Source: Meconema thalassinum (Eukaryota > Arthropoda > Insecta > Orthoptera > Tettigoniidae). From it: a stretch of DNA of 64,000 nt. The position numbers and the translations under genes are program-made. Position 1 is the stretch's first letter. Every line of letters starts with the position of its first letter. Shown piece after piece: positions 45,141 to 54,407 of the stretch. The notes beneath the pieces were generated by a model. It made no database searches. It was not told the DNA's origin and saw nothing but the letters and a program-made list of their open reading frames with translations. The stretch is taken from contig OX336393.1 in the NCBI GenBank assembly GCA_946902985.2, positions 128,430,533 through 128,494,532 on the forward strand. The letters are read 5' to 3'.

Positions 45141-47858
45141 AGCCTACTTTCTCCTAAATGCATGGGTATTGTTATAACTCTTTGTCCTTTTCAACGAGTA
45201 TGATTGAATGTTGGTTGTAGTAGTTTGTTGAAATACAACGTGCTATAGGGATATTAAACATGAATATGAGGTGCCCTTTGCTAGTGCTACCTCTGTAAAA
45301 AAAATCATTTAATTCGGTTTCACCGTGTTTGAATTGATAGGGGGAATCGATTTGCACACATACTTGGCCACCATCTGCAAACTATTGGGCTGATGTTCTT
45401 GCAGTTTGGTCTGAATATGTTTCCCACATAAAGATATGGTGTTGCAAAATTTGGTAGAGACTAGATTATTAGGTTGGTCGTAATTACATTTTAGCTTTTA
45501 ACATTTGGGTGGCCGCGATTACGTTTCAGTCAAGATAGCGGTGATATAAAACATGACACTGAGGTGCCCTTTGCTAGTGCTACCTCTGTACCAAATTTCG
45601 TTCCATTCAGTTTCACCGTGTTCGAATTGATAAGGGGAATCGATTTTGACACAAAGATGGCCGCCATCCGCAAAATATTAGGCTGATGACCTATTAGTTT
45701 GGTCAAAGGATGCTCCCTCCATAAAGGTATGTTGTTGCTAAATTTGCTAGAGATCGGATGATTAGGCTAATCGTAATTTGATTTAAGCTTTGATTATTTG
45801 TGTGGCCGCCATTACGTTTCCGTCAAGATGGTGGCGATATAAAACATGACACTGAGGTGCCCTTTGCTAGTGCTACCTCTGTACCAAATTTCGTTCATTC
45901 GGTTCCACCGTGTTCGAATTAATAGGGGGAATCAATTTTGACATAAAGATGGCCGCCATCCGCAAACTATTAAGCTAATGGCCTATTCGATTGGTCAAAG
46001 GATGCTCCCTCCATAAAGGTATGTTGTTGCTAAATTTGCTAGAGATCGGATGATTAGGCTAATCGTAATTTGATTTAAGCTTTGATCATTTGTGTGGCCG
46101 CCATTACGTTTCCGTCAAGATGGTGGCGATATAAAACATGACACTGAGGTGCCCTTTGCTAGTGCTACCTCTGTACCAAATTTCGTTCATTCGGTTCCAC
46201 CGTGTTCGAATTAATAGGGGGAATCAATTTTGACATAAAGATGGCCGTCATCCGCAAACTATTAAGCTAATGGCCTATTAGATTGGTCAAAGGATGCTTC
46301 CTCCATAAAGGTATGTTGTTGCAAAGTTTGGTAGAGATCGGATGGTTATGTTAGTCGTAATTTGATTTAAGCATTAAACATTTGTGTGGCCGCCATTACG
46401 TTTCTGTCAATATGGCGGCGATATAAATCATGGCACTGAGATGCCCTTTGATAGTGCTATCTCTGTACCAAATGTCGTTCCATTCGGTTTCACCGTGTTT
46501 GAATTAATAGGGAGAATCGATTTTGACACAAAGATGGCCGCCATCCGCAAACTATTAGGCGAATGACCTATTAGATTGGTCAAAGGATGCTCCCTCCATA
46601 AAGGTATGTAGTTGCAGAATTTGGTAGAGATCGGATGATTAGGTTAATCGTAATTTGATTTAAGCTTTGAACATTCGTGTGGCCGCCATTACGTTTCAGT
46701 CAAGATGGCGGCGATATATAACATGACACTGAGGTGCCCTTTGCTAGTGCTACCTCTGTACCAAATTTCGTTCCATTCGGTTCCACCGTGTTCGAATCAA
46801 TAGGAGGAATCAATTTTGACATAAAGATGGCCGCCACCCGCAAACTATTAGGCTAATAACCTATTAGATTGGTCAAAGGTTGCTCCCTCCATAAAGTAAT
46901 GTTGTTGCAAAGTTTGGTAGAGATCGGATGGTTATGTTAGTCGTAATTTAACTTAAGCTTTGAACATTTGTGTGGCCGCCATTACGTTTCTGTCAATATG
47001 GCGGCGATATAAAACATGACACTGAGATGCCCTTTGCTAGTGCTACCTCTGTACCAAATTTCGTTTCATTCGGTTTCTCCGTGTTTGAATTAATAGGGGG
47101 AATTGATTTTCACACAAAGATGGCCGCCATCCGCAAACTATTAGGCTAATGACCTAGTCATTTGGTCAAAGGATGCTTCCTCTATAAAGGTATGTTGTTG
47201 CAAAATTTGGTAGAGATCGGATGATTAGGTTAGTCGTATTTTGATTTAAGCTTTGAACATTTGTGTGGCCGCCATTACGTTTCCGTCAAGATGGTGGCGA
47301 TATAAAACATGACACTGAGGTGTCTTGTTAGTACTACCTCTGTACCAAATTTCGTTCCATTCGGTTGCACCGTGTTCGAATTAATAGGGGGAATCGATTT
47401 TCACACAAAGATGGCCGCCATCCGCAAACTATTACGCTGATGGCCTATTGGTTTGGTCAAAGGATGCTCCCCCCATAAAGGTATGTTGTTGCAAAATTTG
47501 GTAGAGATCGGATGATTAGGTTAGTCGTAATTTGATTTAAGCTTTGAACATTTGTGTGGCCGCCATTACGGTTCCGTCAAGATGGCGGCGATATAAAACA
47601 TGACACTGAGGTGTCCTATGCTAGTGCTACCTTTGTACCAAATTTCGTTCAATTCGCATTCACCGTGTTCGAATTGATAGGGGGGGGGCAGACATTCAGA
47701 TTACACACACTCACACACACACAGACACACACACACAGACTCACACACACACACAGACTCACACACACACATACACACACACAGACAGACACACTTTTTT
47801 CGCCCTGTGTTGATCTCATAAGTCTACTTTCATTTTTTGCAAAAATCGAAAGTAGGCT
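45141..47858 (+). mobile_element. AGCCTA-terminated satellite element, expanded copy (type A)
   Basis: Bounded by AGCCTACTTT and its inverse (2,718 bp). Begins like the 27,368 copy, then carries eight tandem units, a CA microsatellite (47,697-47,795), the gatctcataag block and the right end. Nested in the element 44,762-48,083. The 27-kb copy has only about two units, so the array length varies while the ends stay fixed. Confidence 0.75.
45508..47690 (+). repeat. Satellite array, eight ~293-bp units (2 x ~147 bp)
   Basis: GGCCGCCATTACG-type markers occur at about 45,508, 45,801, 46,095, 46,388, 46,682, 46,976, 47,268 and 47,562. A related GGCCGCCAT lies ~147 bp after each, so a unit is a dimer. 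Each unit contains an inverted pair GCCGCCAT...ATGGCGGC and the palindrome GATGGCCGCCATC. Short open frames are repeat artefacts. Confidence 0.85.
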
Positions 47859-48229
47859 AATATACATCTTGGATGCAGTTCAACTCAGACTAAAGTGAAC
47901 CTTTTGTTAAGTTCTAGAAATCTATTTTGAAATATTGGTGAGTTACCGTAATTTATATTATGAGATCATTTTCTCCATTTTATAGTGTATTTTTCGAAAT
48001 TTTAGGTCATTTATTACAGTCATTTTTGAAAATTTTAAGAACATTTTTTAAACATTTTTAGGGCATTAACATCCGGGCCCTAATCATCAGTCAAACACAA
48101 TAGCGGTGGTAAATAGGCCAATGGCTTCAGGTGGCACTTTATCTTACCCGTTTGAACCTCTGAGGGCTCTCTTGACGATTATGAGGACAGCGAGTCTGAT
48201 GCAGCAGTGACAATAGAAGAGCTGTTACA

Positions 48230-48893
48230 TACGAGGTTTTCTTTTTCAAGTTCCGATGGACTGAATAAAAATAACAGATTGACATTTTACTACTAAATGT
48301 TTGCTTGCTTTATTCTTATGTCCCAACCTAGTCGCCAAAACGATTGAAACATTTGTCGTGTCGTTACTCCAGATTTTCAATGCCCTTGGAAAAATATTCT
48401 GAGGTGGGTACATCTGGACAGCCTCTTGAAGTGTTTCCTTTATGGCGAGGCGTTGCCGCCCAACCATACCTTCAATTCTCGAAAAAGGTGAAAACCATTC
48501 AGTGCTGGTTTGAACTAAACGACAGATGGTCCAAAACTTCACACTTGAATTCTTTTCAAAAAGTCTATCGTAACGTTGGCACAGTGCGGTCGTGAATCAT
48601 TTTCACCTTTTTCGTGAATTGAAGGTATGTTTGGGCGGCAACGCCTCGCCAAAATTGAAAAACTTCAGGAGACTCTCCAGACGTACCCACTTCAGTGACG
48701 GCAGACTTTTTTGCCCAGGGCATTGTAAAGCTGGTGTAACGATACGACAAAGGATTCAATCGTTTTGGCAATTATGTTGAGACACAAGAATAAAAGAAGC
48801 AAACATTTAGTAGTAAAATCAGTTTGGTACGTCAATCTGTTATATTTATACCATCCATCGGAACTTGAAAAAGAAACAGCCCTCGTAATACTG
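48230..48893. repeat. Foldback of two mariner 3' ends
   Basis: Arms at about 48,230-48,510 and 48,596-48,893 are imperfect inverted repeats separated by ~85 bp. Shared motifs include tttctttttcaagttccgat, ttttactactaaatgtttgc, gttgccgcccaa and tcgagaattgaaggtatg-like blocks. Both arms, read outward, encode the typical mariner C-terminus (RYDKGFNRFGNYVE on the right; RHDKCFNRFGD on the left), with TIR-like TACGAGG at the outer ends. It could form a long hairpin RNA if transcribed. Confidence 0.75.
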
Positions 48894-48970
48894 TAAGTGT
48901 TAAGCAAGTGCATCAAATTTCTTGTCATGAAATGACGAATGATGAAGGAAGCGTCAGTTCGCGGAAATAA

Positions 48971-50163
48971 AAGGTGCGTTCAAAAAGTATCGAACCGGAG
49001 GCATAATTACAGAAACCAGTACCTGTACTGTATGTTAGAAGTATTGACCCTGGCTGTTGAGGCACTTGTCCCACTGTGACACGAAGCGGTGAATGGCTGC
49101 CTCATAAAATTCCCTGGGCTGCGATGTGAACCAGTTCCACACGTACAGATGGACGTCGACGTCCGAGGTGAATCGTTGGCCCCACACAGCCCTTTTCAGG
49201 GGACCAAACATGGCGTAATCACAGGGAGAGAGGTCTGGACTGTATGGAGGGTGGCCGAGAACCTCCCATTTGAATTTCTGCGGGAGTGCCGCGACTGTGC
49301 TGGCCGTATGAGGTCGTGCATTGTCGTGGAGCAGAATAACCCCACGGGTGAGATTGCCTGGTCGTTTCGTTTTGATCACTTGGCGGAGGGTGGTCAATGT
49401 TTGCGAGTAACGCGGGGCATTCACTGTAGTCCGGTGCGGCATGAAGTGTATCAGAAGGGGGCCATCCTGGTCAAAGAAGAACGTCAGTATTACCTTTCCT
49501 GCACTCGTGTAGATGGCCTTGCCTTTTTAGGGTGGTAGTGACCGTGGATGCTTCCACTGGAGGCTTTGTCGTTTGGATTCTGGTTCGAAGTGATAACACC
49601 ATGACTCATCTCCAGCCACCACTCGTGCCAGGAACCTATTCCCATCCCTCGCATAGCGCTGCAGATGACCAAGACAGTGGGCCATTCGACATGCATCCTG
49701 GTGTGGTTGAAGACTGTGGGGCACCCATTGGGCACACACTTGGCGCAAGTGCAGTCGTTCCTTCATGATGGTGTGCACACTTCCGACTCTCAATCCGACC
49801 ACGGCGGCTATGGCGTTCACTGTCACTCGGCGGTCCTGGGTAATAAGTGCATCAACCAGCTGGACGTTGTCATCGGTAATGCAGGGGGGTGCCCCAGACC
49901 GGGCATCATCGGCTAACGACACCCGTGCTTCCCTGAGGCACTTGTGCCACGCATTGACCCTTGCAAGGGACATGCAGTGTTCGCCGTACACTTGTGACAT
50001 TCGGCGATGAATGTCCGTTCCCCCTACTCCTTCCGCTGTCAGAAACCGAACAACACCTCTTTGCTCTTCATTTGACGCCTCCATGTCACTGTTTGCAATG
50101 CGACTGGCAGCGTTGGACGATTGATGCATGCTGCTGCTCGCTTTGTATCGTCATGTGACGTGT
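48971..50163 (-). mobile_element. mariner element lacking its 5' TIR
   Basis: The 3' TIR (plus-strand AGGTGCGTTCAAAAAGTATC) is at 48,971. The other end stops aligning with the 28,411 mariner at about 50,163, before the 5' TIR, where BEL LTR sequence starts. The 5' terminus was therefore lost or overrun, and the copy cannot be mobilised as a normal two-ended element. The transposase ORF is nearly complete. Confidence 0.85.
49035..50129 (-). pseudogene. mariner transposase, full length with one premature stop
   Basis: One frame spans 50,129 to 49,035 with a single in-frame TAA at 49,527-49,529. A start at MEASNEEQ (about 50,084) is as likely as 50,129. Features: helix-turn-helix regions (GVGGTDIHRRMSQVYGEHC; VTVNAIAAVVGLRVGSVHT), first catalytic Asp in VAGDESWCYHF, second in LLHDNARPHTA, third in SPDLSPCDYAMF. 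The last two are separated by 34 residues, the mariner D34D signature. It would excise and insert the element at TA. The stop falls between the first and second catalytic residues. Confidence 0.9.
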
Positions 50164-52606
50164 GGGTAGTTTATTGGCTGAGGAATAACCCACCCACCAA
50201 GGGAAGATGATTAAGAGAAGGAAGTAGATTTTGGATTGGAGAAAAAGGATAGAAAAATAGGAGGAGAGTCCCACAAAAGTTATGAATTTGACTTTCAATA
50301 CATTTAGAAGCGGTTGCCACCGCAAATCCGTGCTCGGATACCTAAAGTTGGTACGAGCTTGGTCGAAGCTGACGGGAACCGCAGCTAAGACTTGGGCAGT
50401 TTGCCAGAGAAAGGCTTTAGTGTATTTCCTCCCAAGCACGAATAAAAGTACTATAGGGAAGGGTGATGGTCTGGCCAGACAGATAGTAAAAGCTTTATTG
50501 AGTATGAATGAGGGCATAAACCTAGGAAGAGCTAGGAAAGCCAGGATCCTGCCTAACTGTAGTATCAGAGAAATGATGAATCCAAAAACAAATATTTAAT
50601 TTATTTAACAATTTAAAGAAGTTTGAGGAAATTAACAAGCGTGTAATATAATTTGGACAAACATAGTTCATTTAAACTTTTCAACAAATGGGGTCGCAGA
50701 CCTCTCAACATTAAACGTTTGCTCCAGGCAATTGACAATTTATGAGATTTGAAACCTTACATGTTTCTAAAATCTTTATAAGATTTAAACAAATAAACAA
50801 TGAAGCAATTAAAGTTTGAACGTGAATTGGTGTACAAAGAGTGTACCTTAAGAAATTCTTGAGAGAATGTTCTAGAGAAAGTGACAACTTCGAAAATAAC
50901 AATAATAAAAACATAAAAAATAAGATAGAAGTTCCTACCACTTCTTATATTTATACAGAATTAATATATGAGAATTATACAAAAAAGAGCAGGTCACTTA
51001 CTGTGAAACCTGAAGAAAGTGAAAAGGAAGGTTCTCGACTTCCTAAGTTTGAGTAGGAATCACTAGCCAAATGGGACAGTTTCCATTTAGTGAAACCTGA
51101 ACATGACTCGCTCAAGAGTTTAAAGAATTGTTTTCCCTGATTATAGGAAAGGTACAATGTGATTTGAAACGTGTATCACACAAGCAATAATGCAGAATTT
51201 AATTAATGTTAAACTAGCAAAGTTGGAAGGGCACTTCTTGAGTGACACCTTATAGAAAGTTACAATTTGATTAATAATGGTGGTTAGTAGAAGGTTGAGG
51301 AAAGATCATTGGGATATAGGATCAATGTTCATGGCCGTATTTAATGTAAACGGACGAGCGCGACGCGGTAGAAACGGGGAGCAAGCACTGGTTATCACTG
51401 TAGTTTATAAAGATGGATGCAAAGTTCACTATAGAAACACTAAAGTTCATAAGAAAGAGAGTTATTGCAATTATGAAAATAACTGATTGCACTATATAGG
51501 TGAGAGTCTATTTCTTGAAAAAGTTGTGATTTACAATTAAACGCGCCATAGAATGTTCCAACGGGGGAAGAAAGTTCGCTATTGCAGTAATTTAAGGAAG
51601 ATTCCTCATTTTAACTAGTATTTTCACAAGTGAGTGAAAAATACCTGACGGAAAGCCACACAGATAGAGTACCAGATCTGGAAAGTTCCAGAACGATCTT
51701 TATAGAAGAATGGAGTCAAAGTTAATCCAGCGGAGGAACTAGCTTTATAATTATAGACAGCGGGTATTAGATAATATCCCACGTAGCGAGAGGATTTCTC
51801 ATTTGAATAGCTTAAGAAAAGCTCTTTTTTAGTAAGGTTGGCTTATACAAGCAAAAGCTCAACATGGCAAATCCCACGAAGAATGGTTTTTGCCCCAAAG
51901 TAAATAATTTCACACTGTCTATAAAATATCATTAAAAGCACGTGGAAGTTAAAACCATGAAGATGAGGTTAAAACTTTTGAAATGGTACTTATCTTGATT
52001 TCATGTTGAAGGCGAAGTTCCGTATGACGGCTACCTAGCCAACATGGCGTAGAAGAGTGTGTGCCTCTTGGTTTGAGGAAGCTAGCTCGAGTGGAGCTTT
52101 GACTGACCGAGTCAACTGCAGACTGAGAAGTGAGAGCTGCTCAACGGAGCATGGAGGGACCAAGGAAGGGGAAAAGAGAGGGGGGTAGGAGACAAAAGGA
52201 GAACATATAAACATTGCCAACTTTAAAACAAAAAATTAATCTCTTGCTGAGCTGATCTTCTAAGAGTTGATAACAGATGATACTAGCGCAGCATGGTGAG
52301 TAAAGAAGTAGACGTAGTCCTCTTGCTCAAGGAGAAAATAGCTGGCGATGGTGACAGGATCTGGTGGCCAAATGGATAAGTAAGTCCTCTAGCACCAGGA
52401 AGAGTTGAGGAGCTTCAGAGATTCGCTGCGAGGTGACGCTAGGTGGGTCATAGAATATATATCTGGAACAGACTCACAAAAGATATAAGCAACCGGAACA
52501 CCTAAGAGAAAACAGAAGATCACTGTTGGTGTTTGACAAAGAGGAAGGAAAGAACATGCAAAAGCATTGAAAATTATAATCTCAGGTACCGTGTATTCCA
52601 AGAATG
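50164..52606 (-). repeat. BEL/Pao 3' LTR-like sequence, ~2.4 kb
   Basis: It lies immediately downstream of the BEL C-terminal coding region in element orientation and is homologous over its length to 19.4-25.1 kb. The shared terminus is near 52,600. The distal end is cut by the mariner at 50,163. LTRs this long are unusual for BEL/Pao, most of which are a few hundred bp to ~1 kb. It lacks a ~400-bp internal part present in the other copy (around 20,100-20,450). Terminal dinucleotides could not be fixed with certainty. Confidence 0.55.
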
Positions 52607-54407
52607 CACCATACTGGGAGGGGAAAACACCAACAGGGAACAAGAAAAACAAGTAAACATTTAAAGGTAATGGAGAGATCAAAGACAGAGGTCTTGTGAT
52701 CGGACCATTAATAGTTAAGACTCTGACTTCCCTGACTCTCCCATCTCTTCCAGGGTAACACTGGGTCACTCTACCGGAAGTCCAGACTAGAGGGGGAGAA
52801 TCATCCCTAACTAAGACCAAGTCTCCCACTTTAATGTCGGGACTGGAAAGAAACCACTTCTGTCTCCCTTGCAAGGAAGTCAAATATTCCAAGTTCCACC
52901 TCTTCCAAAAGGAATTGCGGAGGGCTTCAAGTTTACGCCAAACAATAGGTAAATCAGAATCCCTGAAAGAATTAGGAAGGGGAGGAGGGGCAGAGAGAGA
53001 AGTGCGTGTAAGGAAGCGACCAGTTGTAAGTGGAAGGAGGTCATCAGGGTCATCGGAAAGCGGAGTTAAATAACGAGAATTAACGACATCTTCCATCACA
53101 AAATAACTAGAAGCTGAGGGAAATAAAGCACTAGTAAAGATTGCGATACAATGCAAAAGGAGAATTAACAAGTTTAAACAAAGCGTATAGAAACAAGTAC
53201 ATCTATTCAGGACAAGAATATACCAAATAAACAAAGAAACTATGCGAGTAGAAAGCAAGAACGCCATAGGTAACAAACTAGTAGCCATAAACAATGACCT
53301 CAAGTTATAATGAGTATCAAAGGGGTTACTCAGAAAAATACTTAAGTCAACGAGAAACGTGACATAACAAGTATAAATGCAAAAACACATCGAATGTGAC
53401 GACGAGAAAAAACAAGTTTGTTCATCAATGAACACTAAGATCGCAAAATATGTAAGCAAAGTGAAATACATGAGCGCGTGAGAAATACGCAACGAAGTTT
53501 TGAAACAAGGATCGAAGCAGTTATAGAATACGAGCATGAGTAAGTGGAAGACAAAAGCAAGTGCGGCCTTGACCCACATAGTACAACGAGATAAGACATA
53601 TAAATAGCTGAAAGAGTCCTTAACTGGAACGAGTTTATTTTGGGAAGTAGGTGAACGGCTTCTGTACTTGCAGGAGCGGCTCACTAGACAATGCTTGGCA
53701 ATCAGCCAAAGTTGAGATAAGAGAAACATGCTTTGAACTTTGTCAAGCGTACAGGAAATAAACAGTGACTTGACCTTAATCGGGCTTGTATACAAACAAG
53801 TTTGAAAAACAAGCAGTTCGGAGTACACAAACAACATTTGTTGAATCAGCTGTAACTTAAAGCAGATATTCAGCTTGGACGGCATGCAGTCAATCGTAAC
53901 TTGGACGTGAACAAACAATTTAAAGATATATGAAATAGAGTAGGAAATCAATTTCGCATAATTGAGAGGATCACGAAATCGGACAATTTTCAACAAAAAG
54001 AAGCTTAATTCTTCCGAGCAAAGAAGACAAGCTGGGACATTGAGAAGAAGGTTATGCATAAGAATAGTTATTCTTGATGTTAGGGAATTCAGATTTTCAA
54101 GCGGTTTCAAAAGCGGCTTCCAATTGTGAGGAAGGGGGGAGGAGCCGACCGTGGCCATCCTTCTACATAGCGAAAGAAGTGAAACATAGCTTACAGCAAA
54201 GTGATAGAGACTGATAGCCATGGTTTTACACAAGGGGAAGATAGTTTTCGAGAAAGAGTTTAAGCAATTACCTGCTATAAAAATGACATGAGAAGGTAAA
54301 CGAAATAACACAAAGCAAGGCGAACTTGAATGGCCATCTTGTGCGGGAAGAAGGAAAAACCATTTAAACAACTTACAGAGGTAGCGCAGTTGTTCACGAT
54401 AAGACAT
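52389..54407 (-). CDS. BEL/Pao-derived ORF: hydrophobic region fused to the integrase C-terminal module
   Basis: ATG at 54,407; 672 codons without a stop. Residues ~1-440 are rich in Leu, Phe, Ser and Cys with many membrane-like stretches (for example LLMLVFYNCF, LLILLLHCIAIFTSALF) and match no family I know. From ~442 the sequence is the BEL integrase C-terminus (DUF5641-like): NSRYLTPLSDDPDDLLPLTT, FWKRWNLEYLTSLQGRQKWF, VGDLVLVRDDSPPLVWTSGR. The tail after ~590 runs into the LTR. RT, RNase H and the integrase core, normally ~900 residues, are absent. The start overlaps the gag-protease ORF by 133 nt. Either a real fusion protein, an env-like or other acquired sequence, or an accidental frame in T-rich DNA. 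Confidence 0.55.
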   Translation of the reverse strand: MSYREQLRYLCKLFKWFFLLPAQDGHSSSPCFVLFRLPSHVIFIAGNCLNSFSKTIFPLCKTMAISLYHFAVSYVSLLSLCRRMATVGSSPLPHNWKPLLKPLENLNSLTSRITILMHNLLLNVPACLLCSEELSFFLLKIVRFRDPLNYAKLISYSISYIFKLFVHVQVTIDCMPSKLNICFKLQLIQQMLFVYSELLVFQTCLYTSPIKVKSLFISCTLDKVQSMFLLSQLWLIAKHCLVSRSCKYRSRSPTSQNKLVPVKDSFSYLYVLSRCTMWVKAALAFVFHLLMLVFYNCFDPCFKTSLRISHALMYFTLLTYFAILVFIDEQTCFFSSSHSMCFCIYTCYVTFLVDLSIFLSNPFDTHYNLRSLFMATSLLPMAFLLSTRIVSLFIWYILVLNRCTCFYTLCLNLLILLLHCIAIFTSALFPSASSYFVMEDVVNSRYLTPLSDDPDDLLPLTTGRFLTRTSLSAPPPLPNSFRDSDLPIVWRKLEALRNSFWKRWNLEYLTSLQGRQKWFLSSPDIKVGDLVLVRDDSPPLVWTSGRVTQCYPGRDGRVREVRVLTINGPITRPLSLISPLPLNVYLFFLFPVGVFPSQYGAFLEYTVPEIIIFNAFACSFLPLCQTPTVIFCFLLGVPVAYIFCESVPDIYSMTHLASPRSESLKLLNSSWC

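Larger units (their letters stand above)
44762..48083. mobile_element. 3.3-kb element with TTAGGGCCCGGATGTT termini
   Basis: TTAGGGCCCGGATGTTGATG at 44,762 is matched by its inverse ending at 48,083 (reverse complement TTAGGGCCCGGATGTTAATG). tcatcag flanks both sides (44,755-44,761 and 48,084-48,090); the duplication could be read as 9 bp (aatcatcag) if the terminal TT is excluded. Inside are AT-rich arms and the whole satellite element 45,141-47,858. No transposase is seen, so it is non-autonomous. A 9-bp duplication would suit Mutator-like elements, but the superfamily is uncertain. Confidence 0.7.

Noticed and set aside
45508..47690. CRISPR array
   Set aside because: Eukaryotic context, 293-bp units without alternating short repeats and unique spacers, no cas genes; it is satellite DNA.
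47649..47898. Cys/Val-rich or Thr/His-rich proteins over 47,700-47,800
   Set aside because: Translation of a CA/GT microsatellite.
48344..48928. Separate genes in the 48.3-48.9 kb frames
   Set aside because: They are the two inverted mariner 3' ends read in assorted frames.
52389..54407. Retroviral-type envelope gene
   Set aside because: The hydrophobic region has many membrane-like segments and no evident signal peptide, cleavage site or single anchor; kept only as an unexplained frame fused to an integrase C-terminal module.
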